Positions 1 through 11,108 of a stretch of 64,000 nt of DNA are shown here, one piece after another. The stretch is taken from positions 1,426,001 to 1,490,000 of the forward strand of contig NC_018393.1 in assembly GCF_000208865.1 (NCBI RefSeq), given 5' to 3'. The notes beneath the pieces are model-generated. The model saw only the letters and a list, made by a program, of their open reading frames with translations, searched no databases and was not told the origin of the DNA. Position numbers and translations under genes: made by a program. Source of the DNA: Neospora caninum Liverpool. Lineage: Eukaryota; Apicomplexa; Conoidasida; Eucoccidiorida; Sarcocystidae. Each line of letters opens with the position of its first letter. Positions within the stretch are counted from its first letter, which is position 1.

Positions 1-778
1 TATTTGTGTGGCAGGGTCGCCGAAAACGAAGAAACCGACTCGTGTGTCGCCGCGACTCACGCCACGCACCTCCATGAAACTCCCAGGCGACAACAGCGCC
101 CCAACTGCAACCGGACGCGAGAGTGCATGCAGCCCGTATACACCGCTGTTGAAAGAGCCGGACGCGAAGGGTGCTACGTGGTCCGAGTCTCGGCATTCCA
201 CACAAGGCCTTTGCACCGTCGTAGTCTCGATGCACAGCATTGCATATCAGGTCGTGAGGACGAGTCGTCCAGATCAGTTCGGAGAATGCTAAAGAAAGTT
301 AGTGGCCAGTCAAACGATACCGAAAAAACAGACTTTTGACCCCGACGATACTGGGGCGAAAAACTCGAAAAAAAACGGTTATGCCAACGCAGCCTCACAC
401 GCCCCCCCCCTCCCACCTCGACGGCTTCGTGGGAAGTCACCTATGGCAGAGAACTACCTTGAAAGGAGAAGGCCGAGCGAAACATATGAGCTCGACGCCT
501 TCCGGAACTCGCGTCTCCGGTACAAAACCTGCTCCTTCTGCTGGTCCCTGGGATACCACCAAACAGCGTAACAAACAGCCGACTCTCCGCGGGCGCCTCC
601 CTAAAAACCTGTAACGTTGTTCGCCCTCGGGGGTTCCCTGTTTTCAAACTCCCTCGTGCGCCTCGATGTGTGCGTTTCGCGCACCTGTGCACTTTGAGAG
701 GTGTAGGCTTCTTTCCTCGTTTCCCGCTTCCCGGAAGCCAGCCGTCCTCCGTTGCGCCTCTGCTTTCTCCCCCTCCCC
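1..778. other. Intergenic / 3' flank of the first gene
   Basis: I see no convincing coding region here. The open frames on both strands are short, overlap each other and show no recognisable motif. The stretch lies downstream of the stop codon of the minus-strand gene that ends at 779, so it should hold that gene's 3' untranslated region and polyadenylation region. A 12-base C run near 400 and a TGCATGCA-type site near 123 are the only conspicuous sequences. Confidence 0.5.
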
Positions 779-3700
779 TCAAGTCCACTTTGTCTTCTTG
801 TCGTCAGCAGGAAGGTACCAGTCTTGCGGCGGGACGGACTTGTCGTTGTCGAACTCTGTGGCCTCGATCGCCGCGCGCGTCTGCAGACTGCGGACTGCTG
901 CATGCAGCAGGCACCACTTGTTGACGTCAAAGTTCACGCGTCGCCGACCCAAGTAGAAGGCTCCGCGGCGCTTGATCTTCTCCCCCTGCACAAACAGCGT
1001 CGCGTAGTTTGTGAGGCGGCCAAACCGGAGAGGGACGAAGGGCGCGGGCTGCTGGTGTTCGTTGACGAGCTCCAAGAGCTGGAGCGTCGCCTCGTACAGC
1101 TTTTTCCTCGGCAACACTTTGCACACATTTCGATCAAACACGAGGAGACTCTTCTGGAACCGGGGGATCACTGGCCGCTGGTGGTCCGTCCACGGTTGCG
1201 CGGCGCGCGAACGTCTGCCTGAGGGCCGGTCTGCGGCGTCCCTTCCGCCCCCGCCCGGCGCACGTTCTGATCCGCCTGCAGTATTTTGCGGGGCGTCAAG
1301 AACTGCGTCGCTCTCTCTTGTCCACGCTCTGCGACCCGCGTCGCGCCCGGGCGCGTCCACGCCCAGCAGGTTGCTCGGAGACTGCGCCACGTCGATGAAG
1401 CGGTAGTGGTTCTGCTCCTCAGGCGACCTCGCGAGCACCTCCACGCCGACCGAGTCGAGAAGCACGGGGTCCCAAATGCCCAACACACTCGCCGGCGCGA
1501 GACGCGCTTTGTCGTCGAGATGTCCGTAAAACAGCACGGCGTCAGTGCGCGAGAGCAGCGAACCGGTGCGGTCGCGGTGCGCGTACGTGTGTTTCTCTTG
1601 CTGCGCGAGGTTGCAGAGAAGGCGGTCGGCGTCGCCGTGCATGAGCTCCTTCAAAAACCCCGCGCCCAAGAGCGCGCTCAGCATGCTTCCCGGCGTCAAG
1701 CGCGCAGCGACCGGGGCGTTCCACAGGAACGCTTCCGTCAGCGGATTCTTCCGCGGAAACGGGCGGCCGGCCGAGCCGGCGTTTAACGTGTTCACGGTCA
1801 CGACTGACCGCAGGGCAACGCGAGCGGACCCCGCAGACCCTCGGGAGAGCCCCGCCGCATGCGAACCGAGGAACGCGTGGAAACGCAACATCTCTTGCTC
1901 CTCCTCAGCGGATGCCGGTGCCCAAAGATCTTCGCTCGGCGCCGCCATCAGCCGAAGCGCGAGACCGCCGACGCCCTTCCCGAGCAGAAAAAGGTGAACC
2001 TCGGAACACCGACGCCAAGTCGGCTTCGTGAACGGCGAGAGCCATTCGCGCTCGGCCGCGGTCAGACCGTCCTCTGGCGTCGCCTCGCCTTTCTCGCGAT
2101 TCGCCGCTTTGCTTGCCCCCTCCGGAGGCACAGGGGACGCCTCCAGCGTCGCCTGAAGCGTCTCCGCGCCCTCGCCGACCGCGGGGCGTCGGCCCTCGCG
2201 CTTCGGCCCGTCGGCCTTGGCTGCCGGCGCTGCCGCGTGCACTGACAGCGTGGCCGGCTTCGTCGAGGCGCCTGGGTTCCCCGTCCCTCGGCCCTCCGCA
2301 GCGTCGGCACCAGGCACCTTTGCCGCCGCCGGCTCCGGCGCGGGCCGCTTCTTCTCTCCCGCGGGTCGTCCCTGCCTCGGGCCTGCCTTGCCGTCTTCTC
2401 CGTCTGAAGGCGGCGTCTGTGCCCCGTTCACCAGGAGACGCGCGAGGAGGAGTCTTGCCTTCCTGGCCAGCCAGGCGGCGTAGGTGTGCAGTCGGCGAAT
2501 GCCCCCGTCCTGGCGGTTGTGGGCGTCAGGGGCAAGAAGCACCAGGGTGTCGAACTCGCCGCGGCGCTGCAACTCACGCAGAAAGTAGTGCCTGCAAACG
2601 AACGAGACACCCGAAACATCCCGACAAAGCGATCTCGCCCCGCTTGCGGGTCGGAAAACCACGCACAAACGAGGTTAAAAAGACACGACAAAAACGCACG
2701 TAGAGACCACCTCGAGGCCGCCGTGCAATTCGCGGCGCCTCGCCGGGCGTGGCAATCTGGAGCTGTCCCATCAGAGACTCCGAGAGCCGCGTGCGCGTAG
2801 TTTGTGCTCGACACCGGAGATCGGTAAACGGAGGAAATTTGCCTTGTTCTTCGGCTTTCGTTTCCTCTCGCTCCGGTCCTGTGCGCCGCCACTCTGTGGG
2901 CGAGTCGCGAGGCCGTCGACCGCGGCGCCCTCCGACTGTGTTTCGGGCTTCTTCTCCTACACTTTGCCTTTAAAATGTTTTTTGGAAATACGTTTTCCTT
3001 CCTCTGTTTTCCCGTCTTCCTGCGTGCACCTCTTACCACAGTTCGCTCCACTCGACGGGCTCCTTGTCTCGGACGAGGAGCGTCGGCCGCGGAGACAGCG
3101 TGTGGGCCCAGACAAAGAGCGCGCAGCTGTTTGGTTCGCTCTCCGTTTCGTCCCTTGTTTCGCCAGCAGCGCGGGGATCTTTCGACGCAGAGGACGGCGA
3201 GGCAGGCGAAGCTGCCTCGGGAGCGACGCCGTCGAAAATGTACGGCCAGTCGTCGGCAAGGATGAGGGGAGCCCCGGCGATCTTAGGAGCTTCTCGGCCG
3301 TAGTCCGGATTCGACGGTCGCGGAACGTAGAGGCGCCGCGGCTCCACTGTCGGTTCCTCAGCTTCTTCGACTGTTACGGCGTCCTGAAAAAGGCGAAGAC
3401 ACAGTCGCTGGAGAGAGTCGCTTCTTCCGGGCGTCGGCGGTAAAAGAAAACTTCAGACGCAAAGCGCCAGGCTAAGCGTTGAGTGCCCGGACTCAAGCTC
3501 TTGAAGCAGCACGAGAGGCGGGGAAAGGTGTCGGGGGAAAGCTCGGAATCGGCCGAGACCCGCGACCGAAGAAACAGGATGGAGTCCGCAGCGTGGCCGA
3601 AGACAGACACCGGACGAAAGCGCGTTAAAGGGGAGAGAGTCCGAAACAGTCGACAGCGCTGCGGTGTTGCGAGTTACGGCTACACCGGGGGCAAGCGGAG

Positions 3701-4298
3701 GACAGAGCGCGTCTGCGGAAGCGGCGAGAAAACACGGATATCCACGGGGAGACACGCGAAGCAGCGAGACTGAGGCACACGTGAAATTCGAGAGCGGGGC
3801 ACTGCGGAGGCAGGAACAACACATGAGGAAATGGAGGAAATGGAGGAAATGGAGGAAGCACAGACGCGGTGCTAAGAGGACTACTCGCCAAACCCGGTGC
3901 CGGTATTCATGTTTTTGCTTGGAAGCTTCACTCATTAACAGCGGCGGGCGCTAGGTGAGCATCGATACAGGCCGGGAGTGAGGTATGTGAGAGTCGCGAA
4001 TCTGCCACAGAAAACCCCGGCTCGCTTGTTGCAGCATGACGGAACTCTGCCGTCAACGAAGAAGACGTCCCTTTTTTCAGAGTGAGGGGCGTAGCTTTCT
4101 CGTTTCGCTTACCAGTTCACTGACTGAGGGTGTGTCGCAAGAAGCCGGAACTGGTACGTGGACACTGACCAAGAGGAGCAGAGAGAAAAGCGAACCGAGG
4201 AAAGACGAGAGAGAAGGCACTCTCCTTCGGCCTCCCTTTCCGTGTCGGCGTTCAGGGGTTCCGAGGCACGCCGCTCGGCAGTGTCGGAGTCGCTTCAT
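779..4298 (-). CDS. Secreted PGAP1/DUF676-like alpha/beta-hydrolase-fold protein, nucleophile serine missing (paralogue A)
   Basis: Rebuilt as three minus-strand exons: 4298-4113, 3383-3037 and 2591-779, giving 781 residues with all phases consistent (0, then 2). Exon 1 carries an ATG and a signal peptide whose hydrophobic core reads FLGSLFSLLLLVSV; it ends at a strong GTAAGC donor. Exon 2 begins in phase 0 and carries YVPRPSNP, also found in the neighbouring plus-strand gene. Exon 3 holds a stretch equivalent to the nucleophile elbow of lipase-type hydrolases, but it reads GKGVGG (residues about 382-387), so the serine of GxSxG is Gly. The usual PHxG element downstream is also lost (TLNAG). 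The later DAVLFYGHLDD segment matches the conserved region after the core in DUF676/PGAP1 families. The gene has an extra intron (3036-2592) that paralogue B lacks. By inference it is a secretory-pathway pseudoenzyme rather than an active esterase; its substrate or partner is unknown. The family call rests on motif order only. Confidence 0.78.
3824..3857. repeat. 9-bp tandem repeat (GGAGGAAAT)n
   Basis: Three to four copies of a GGAGGAAAT unit in tandem, inside intron 1 (4112-3384) of the minus-strand pseudohydrolase gene. It is probably a simple minisatellite with no coding role in the model given. Confidence 0.8.
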
Positions 4299-6021
4299 TG
4301 TGTTGTCTCCGTTCACGCAGAAAAAGACGAAAAACGGGGTGGAGGCGAGGCGGAATGCAGGTGCAAAAAGGGCGTCAAACCGCCGCAGGTGAGGATGCCG
4401 CTGGAGGCGATTCCGCGCTTTGAGGTGGAGAATTTGAAGGCCTCCGTACGGGATCGGAAACGAAGAGGAAACAGAAACGGAGCCGAGGGGAGGCGGGAAC
4501 GGCACACCTCTCCCGCAAAAGGGAGGCTGTCGCTGATTCTCGAAATAGCCGGCGAGCTTTGGGTCAAGAGCTGCAACACGTGCACGCCAACTCTCCGGGT
4601 GTACGTACACCTCAGAACGTCGTTTTCTCTGAAAAAACGGGGAGACTGGATGAAGCCGTAGGAAGAGAGGAGCAAAGGCACGCCCGGTCACACCGCTTTC
4701 CTTTTTCCAAGAGAGGCGGGCAAGAGTCTCGAGTCTAGAAGGTGAAAATCGCAGCCCACGGCTTCTGAGGTTTCAACAGAAAATCCCATCTTTCCTTGAA
4801 ACGGTGTGGAAGCGGCCTTGCGTCTCCTTCACCAGATTCGCAAGTCTCTCTCTCTCTCGACGTCATTCAACTCGCTCTCACACCCCGCGCGTCTCCCTCT
4901 CTCCTGCACGAAGGGCGCTTCCCCTTCCTCCCACTTCGTGTCCCTTCTTCTGGTGACCGCTTCCTTCTCTTCTGTGAATGTTTTCTCTCTTGTGAAAAAG
5001 GGACAGAACGAAAACTTCAGCCCGATGAGGCGCGGAAAGCCTCCATGTGTCGGTTGTTCCCTTTCTCACCGCTCGCTCGCCGCGAGTTCCAGACCCTCGA
5101 GTGTCTCGCGTCTCCACCCTCTCCACTCTCTCCACTCTGTACCTCGCTCTTGCCTTGTCTCTCCGGCGTTTCTCTCTGTACTTCGGGTTCTTTCCGTCAG
5201 TCTCCTCGACTTTTTTCTCTGTCTCTTCGCGCGGCCTTCCGATGTGTCTCCTCGCTCGCGCCTCACACAGCGCCCTGTTTGACGGCGCGCGGCGCGGTCG
5301 GGCTCGGCTAGCTGCGCGGCGCGGCGCCGGGCACACGCCCCGGCTCAGCGGTTCCCCTCTCGCCTTCAGAGTCCCTCGCCGTAGACCGGCGCGTCCCAGG
5401 CGGGGAAAAAGTTTCGAAACCCGCACGTCGACGTTGCCGAACCTAGATCCTCAGTTTCAGCGACGTCGCCTGTTGGAGGGAAAGAATACCCGGCTGTCCT
5501 CATCCCCGGCTTCGAGTGCCGACACCACTGCCCTCGAGCCTCTCCTGCCGTGAGCAAAATCTCTCTTTTGTCGGCGGCGCTTCCACGCTGCGGGAAAACG
5601 GTCTTTTGGGTGAAAACGGGGGGTGTCGGCGGCCTCTTCGCACGCCGGTGACGAAAACACCCCCTCCATAATTACGACGACACAAGTCCGAGCGAGAAAA
5701 ACGAGCTCGGCGTCTCCCTCGGCGGTTCGAGTGTGTGTCCATCTCCACTGTCGTGATGCGCCGGTGTGGAGATAAGTCAGGAGACGTTCTTGCGTCGCCT
5801 CGCGTCCTGCGCGTCTTCTTCGCTGAGACGCCATGAATCGGGTCAGGCGCCCCAGAGTAGTCCTTCCTTCCTCCGAGCCGGGGTCTCCGTTCTCGCGGCC
5901 ATATGTGCCTTCGGAGCCTCTCCAGTCTCGTCCCCCTCGCCTCCCTGCTTGTTCTTCCCTTGCCTCGCCCTCTCCTTGCATTGCATGCGCGTCGCCCGTT
6001 TGCCTTCTTCGCCGTCCACAA
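4299..6021. promoter_or_regulatory. Shared divergent upstream region of the two pseudohydrolase paralogues
   Basis: About 1.7 kb separates the minus-strand start codon at 4298 from the plus-strand start at 6022. It has no long frame with a recognisable product. It is rich in CT/TC runs around 4840-5240, as is common in 5' untranslated regions of coccidian genes, and holds one perfect GGTGTACGTACACC palindrome at 4598-4611. Because it feeds two related genes in opposite directions, it is the natural candidate for a bidirectional promoter. No defined promoter element can be assigned from sequence alone. Confidence 0.5.
4598..4611. repeat. Perfect 14-bp palindrome GGTGTACGTACACC
   Basis: The site equals its own reverse complement. 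An identical copy lies at 45587-45600, and close variants lie at 25121-25134, 28306-28319, 35650-35663 and 39754-39767. This copy is in the divergent intergenic region. Its function is unknown; it could be a protein-binding site or a dispersed micro-repeat. Confidence 0.75.
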
Positions 6022-8981
6022 ATGTCGGTCGCTCTTCCACCCCCGCGCCGTTCCCTGCGGCCGCGAGTTGCTTTCCGAACTTCCCTGGCCCTCCTCGCTG
6101 TCGCCACGGCGTGTCTCTTCTCTTGTGCGGCTCTCGCGTCTTCTGAAGTTGACTCCGACCGCAGTCAGGCTCCCCCGCGACGCCTAGAGGCAGGCCCAGA
6201 GAGCCTGCAGCCTCTCCAAGAGGCAAACGCTGAGAGCCTGCAGCTTCTCCAAGAGGCAAACACTGAGAGCCTTCAGCCTCCCCAAGAGACAAACACTGAC
6301 AGCCTTCAGCCTCTCCAAGAAACAAACACTGAGAGTCCTAAGCGACGCCTTAAAATGCGACAGGAGGTATCTTTTTCCACGACGCTGCGCCCCGCCGGCT
6401 CCTCGCGGACACCCACTGGAGGGGAGACGAAGGAGTCCACTGCAGGTTTCGCGAAGCGGCGCGGCGGAACGGAAGAACCGAAGAAAGAACCGCGCCCCGC
6501 CGCGAAGGACGAGAGGAAGGCCGTCGAAGCTCCACTGGAGAAGCCTCCGCGGCGGAACCCGGAAGAGGCGGGAAGGGACGACGCCGAGCTCGAGAAGCGA
6601 CGGAAGGCAGAAGCAGAACCGCAGCCTGCCGAGAGTTTAAAGGTGCGCCTTGTAAGGCCAGCTGGAGTCGGAGAGCAAAACCGGAAGTTTGTCGCGAGCG
6701 GCGAAGGGCCGGAAGAAAGCGAGGGACAGGACGCGACAGGGAGAGGAGAGCGGCTCGAAACCGACCGGGGAAACATATTAAGCCGAAACAAGGAACGAGT
6801 TGAGACGGCGCAGAACACGACAACGACTGAGACAAAGTGTGGATGGCCCAAAAAGGGGGAAAGGCAGATGAACAGAAGATGAGTATCTTCCTCCTCTGTC
6901 CGTGTCACTCTCTCTCTCTCGCTTTCTCTCCCTGTATCTGTTCTGTCCCTGCATCTCCTTTTCGCTCAGGCACCACATCACCACGTGCGAGTGTGAACTT
7001 TTTGTCGACTGCCGTTCAGGACCATGTGCGAATCGAGGACATCGACGGTCCGGAGTCTCGAATGTCTCGCGACTACGTTCCACGCCCGTCCAACCCCTTC
7101 TACGGACACCATTCTCTCGGAACGAAAGGCAAACACCTTGTGTACCCCTCGGGTCTTCCCTACGTGTACGAGGCCGTCGCGACGCACTCTCCGTCCCCGT
7201 CCCCGGCCTCTCTCAGTCTGTCTGAGCCGGGGGCGTGTGCCTTCTTCCTGTACGTACACCCGCTGTATCCGACCTACACGAATTCCGGGGACCCGACTCG
7301 TGTCCCAGGGCCGAATGGGGGCGCGTACGAGTCGGCGAGTACGCTGTGGTACTGGCAGCTGCGCGAGCTCCGGCGGCGCGGCGAGCACGACGTGGCGGTC
7401 CTCTTTTTTCCTCACTTCCACCCTCGCATGCTGTCTGTGGGGAGCCTCGCCCACGCGCGGAAAACCCGCGGCAACCGGCGGACGTCCGAGGCGCAAGGCA
7501 TCCGCCAGCACGCCGGCTGGTTGGCGAGTCAGACGCGGACGGTCCTTGAACTCCTGTTGGGAGAGGCGTCTCGCGAGGACGGAGGAGCGCAGCCGCCCGC
7601 GGCCGCCGACGGCGAGTCTGGAGACGCCCGCGAGACGCGGACCGGCGAACAGATAGGCAGCGCGGGCGACGACGGCGCGTCGCTCTTGCGGGCGGCGGGG
7701 CTGCTCGACCTGCAACAGAAATGCAGGCGATGGGACGTCTTCTTCCTCGGCTGGGGCACCGGCGGACTGTCGCTGCGAGCGATGCTGTCCCTTGGAGCCG
7801 CGATGTGGGTCAACAAGGAAGGCTGGTTCGAGGAAGTGACGAAACTGCATGCACTCTTTGAAGCGGTGGGTGTGCAGGCGAGTGCCGAGACCGAGGCGAC
7901 CGAGCAGGTTGAGGTCGACGCCTCCGGAAAGAGAGGGGTCGTAGTCCCGGAGGCAGGTGCGTCGTCCAGGAAGACGCGAAGTTCCCACAGAGGCCAAACG
8001 CAGGCTGGGGAAGAGCGCGACGCGCCTGCGTCTTCCGGTCGGAGCGCAGACTGGGACTCCAGACGTGGGACGAGCGAATCGAATGCCGCAGAGCTCGACT
8101 CAGAAGAGGCTACCGAGGGTGCAATCGCGGGTGCGCAGCCGGGCGCGCCGGCAGCGTCTGTACACCTGCGAACCGTCAGTTTCCTGGGAGTGCCGCACGC
8201 CGGCGTTGGGAGCCAGTCGGGAAAGAATCGCGGGATCGAGAAGCTCGGATGGACCAAATGGTTGATGGGCTTGGTGCCCGAGAGTTTGATGCGGCGGTTC
8301 GGGAACACGACGTACAGGCGGGAGTTGCTCCACGTGGACCCAGACCGCGTGCTCTGTTCCCTGGCCCAAGAGGAGAAACAGAACTACAGTTTCCCAGCGC
8401 GCGAAGGCTCGCTCCTCTCGGCCTTTGAAACCGTTCTCTTCTACGGGTTCCTGAACACGGAGTACGACTTCCCCACTTTGAGTCAGCTGGGAGTGAGCGA
8501 GGCACTCCTCCTGACGTCGGAAGCCGTCGACCTGCTGCAAAGCAACCCCGAGGCACAGAGCCGCTTCTTCTACATGAACCCCTTGCAAACGTCTCTGAAC
8601 AAAATCGACATCATGGCCTCGACGCGGTTCGCGCCTCTCGTCCAGGACCGGAGCACATGCAGTTCGCTGTCCCTGAGGAAAGTGTACAGCTTCGTGCTGA
8701 AGGTACTCGAAGTCGTCAACCGTTACCAGACACCCAAGAGCGTCGTCCCGAGGCGCTACATCGCCCTGAAGGGTCGGAACTTCTACGACACGCCCGACGA
8801 CGCCTCGTCCTGGACGCACCTCTTCCACGAGAAGGAGAAGCACGAGAACGCGGCCGCCTCCCGGTACATCTACATTCACCAGGCAGTCCGAATGATGCAG
8901 AGCGCCGAGGCTCAGGAACTGCCTTTCGACGATGACCACCACGAGCAAATCAGCGGCGCCTGGTTCTATCGCCGGGCTTGA
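6022..8981 (+). CDS. Secreted PGAP1/DUF676-like alpha/beta-hydrolase-fold protein, nucleophile serine missing (paralogue B)
   Basis: Two plus-strand exons, 6022-6642 and 7020-8981, are joined by a phase-0 intron and give 860 residues. The ATG at 6022 puts a signal peptide (core LALLAVATACLFSCAALA) near the N terminus; an in-frame ATG at 5833 would add 63 residues and is less attractive. Exon 1 then carries an 11-residue repeat (ESLQPLQEANA-like, four copies plus a partial one) and a charged low-complexity stretch. Exon 2 contains YVPRPSNP, WYWQLRELRRRGE, a degenerate nucleophile elbow GWGTGG at residues 451-456 (Gly in place of Ser), an intact GVPHAG at 597-602, and a VLFYGFLN segment. Paralogue A shares the same order and the same phase-0 intron before the conserved domain. 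By inference it is a catalytically dead hydrolase-fold protein acting in the secretory pathway. Retention of PHAG suggests it is the less degenerate copy. Confidence 0.8.
6199..6330 (+). repeat. 33-nt in-frame coding minisatellite (11-residue repeat)
   Basis: Four tandem 33-bp units starting at 6199, 6232, 6265 and 6298 each encode an 11-residue ESLQPLQEANA-like unit; a fifth partial unit follows. The unit is a multiple of three and sits between the signal peptide and the conserved domain of paralogue B, so copy number can vary without a frameshift. Confidence 0.9.
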
Positions 8982-10965
8982 AGATTCGCGCATGCGCGGA
9001 AAAGCAGACTCAAAATCGGCAGAAACGGTCGTGCGAGTCAGCCCTTTAATAGTTTGACAGGCGCGGGATTGGCGCAGATTGGGAGGAAAGAGAAGCGAGG
9101 GGATATGCGTTTCGAGGGAGAGCGCCAGGGGCGTGCTCGAAACAGCGAGGCGTCACGGGAAAGTCTCGATGCGAGACGTGATGCGTTTTGTCAGGAATTG
9201 GACCGCGAAGGGCTCTAGGGAAAGGAAGGGAAACAACAGACGCGGCGCCGTCTAGAGGTGTATGCCTTTTTACAGATGCAACTGTGGTGTCGTGTTCAAC
9301 TGCGTGTGCACACGTAGGTGAGTTTTTCCCTTCTCCATTTGAATGTTTGGCGGTGTGCCAATCAAAGCTGAGCTCTAGGTCTCCGCAAAGATGTGCAACC
9401 CCACACGTTTTCGAATGGAGCAGTTAATGTTCATCGTGCCGACTGATGTGGGGACTGGCTTCTGCTTCCTTTTTTCCACGTTTTTTTGCGTGTGGCCAAC
9501 AATCCGCGTCTTCCGCTGTTTGTCTTCTGCGGATATTCGTGTTCTTTCACGAGTCTGTCTCCAGTCCTCCGGATTCTGATCTGTGTCATTTCACTTCGTA
9601 TGAGGACTCTCGATCCACTACAGCGCACAGTTGCGTTTCCAGGTCGGAACTGCGCACGTCCTCCGTGTTTGGCGTGGCGGCTGACAAAGAGACGCTTCTC
9701 GTTTCCACATGGAAAAAAAACGCGGGCTGTGTCACTTCTCCGCCGACGCAGCAGCACGGTCTCCCTTTTTTCTTTTGAGCCTCGCGGGTCCACCGGAGCG
9801 CTTGCGGGAAACAGGTTCAAACCGGCACACAACATGGCAGCGAGACAGACACTTGGTGGTGACGACGACTATTTGAAAAGTCAGTCCTGCCGCCCTCGGG
9901 GCGCGCATTCTGGCCGACGCCTCACGGGGCACAGAAAGATCGGCGCGACCCAGAGCGATTGACGATAGGGTAAATTTGAAAGCGGGATATCCACGTGCAG
10001 GGTGCTTGAATCGGCAGGTCGGTACGTCGACTCCGCGACAAGGTCAGATGGGCAACTGGAGATCGATCAAACGGTCCTCGTCGAGGTTCGCGTTCTCATG
10101 GGGAAACGAAGTCGTCTGTCGTTTTCTCTGCGCCGGAGCACGCACTGATGGTGTCAGGTCAGAAAATCACCTGATTCTCGTGTCGGCATTCCCTCAGACG
10201 TATTCTTACGAAGTCGGATCTACAGTCGTCGTAGGACGCCGAACGCTGGCCATCCGCACCTTTGCTTTTTCTCTCTCAGAAGAAGACCCGTTTACCTCTT
10301 TGATTTCCGCCGTCTCGCTTTCGACGCGTCAGGCGACCGGAAAGAGGCGCCAATTCGATGCAAAAGCATTCGCCGGTGACAACCTACCAGGAGTGACTAT
10401 ACGGCACAGGAGCCTCTCGGTTCCCAACCTCTGTGTTTCCGACTCTTTTTTCGCCTGAAAGCAGTCCCGGCTAAAACGCACGTTTGCTGCAAGTTGATGA
10501 CTCCTCCGAGTTGACGGCTGCGCGGTTAGCCGAACGCAGCATTGTGACTCTTGCAGTTTCCGGGATTTGTGACATGCATTGAGGACTGGTCCTTTTTAGG
10601 AGGAGAATGGTACTCTTTCGGCCAGGGGCGCCTCCCGACACGAGGAATTCCTCCTTTCGAGGAGTCTTTTCCTTAGGCCTGCTCGAGACACAGGCAGCGC
10701 CTGCTAGTTACCGTGTCAAAATGCAGATATACAAGGTGCGCATTCGGGAGTGGAAAGGCCACAAGAGAAAACACAGAGATCCATGTGGCTTGGGGAGCGT
10801 TCCGCGTAACGAGCAACCCGGTGATGGCGATCTCCATTTGCTACATCTCCATGGCCGGAAGGCTAAAATCAACCACAACTCTAGACTCGCTTTCTTTCGG
10901 GACCACACACATGTACATATTTCACCCTTATATACCGGCAATAAGGCAATGGTATGCATAAACAC

Positions 10966-11020
10966 GGACGATTATATTTATATACATATATATATACATA
11001 TGATTTATATATATATATGC
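10966..11020. repeat. AT-rich microsatellite cluster
   Basis: Interrupted TATA/CATATA runs directly before the telomere-repeat hairpin. It is low-complexity and non-coding; it may be part of the same unstable locus. Confidence 0.8.
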
Positions 11021-11035
11021 AGATCGTTATTTTGG

Positions 11036-11108
11036 TTGTTTTATATGATTTATATCTATATCTATATATATTAGGGTTTAGGGTTTAGTTATAAATCATA
11101 TAAAACAA
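11036..11108. repeat. Perfect 19-bp inverted repeat enclosing telomere-type repeats
   Basis: The arm at 11036-11054 is the exact reverse complement of 11090-11108 (TTGTTTTATATGATTTATA against TATAAATCATATAAAACAA). The 35-nt spacer contains a TATCTATATC-type run followed by TTAGGGTTTAGGGTTTAG. As single-stranded DNA or RNA this would form a stem with the telomeric repeat in the loop. It may mark a repaired break, an inserted telomeric fragment or a small mobile element remnant. Confidence 0.85.
11071..11088. repeat. Interstitial telomere-type repeat (TTTAGGG)n
   Basis: Two and a half copies of TTTAGGG, the plant-type heptamer also used by Toxoplasma telomeres, occur at an internal position. 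They are flanked by the 19-bp inverted repeat arms. The run is short, but the exact heptamer phase makes coincidence unlikely. Confidence 0.75.

Noticed and set aside
5833..6021. Upstream in-frame ATG of paralogue B
   Set aside because: It would place the signal peptide 63 residues further from the N terminus; the ATG at 6022 gives a normal signal peptide.
6978..7997. 339-codon minus-strand frame opposite paralogue B
   Set aside because: The plus strand carries the conserved paralogous protein here; the antisense frame has no motif.
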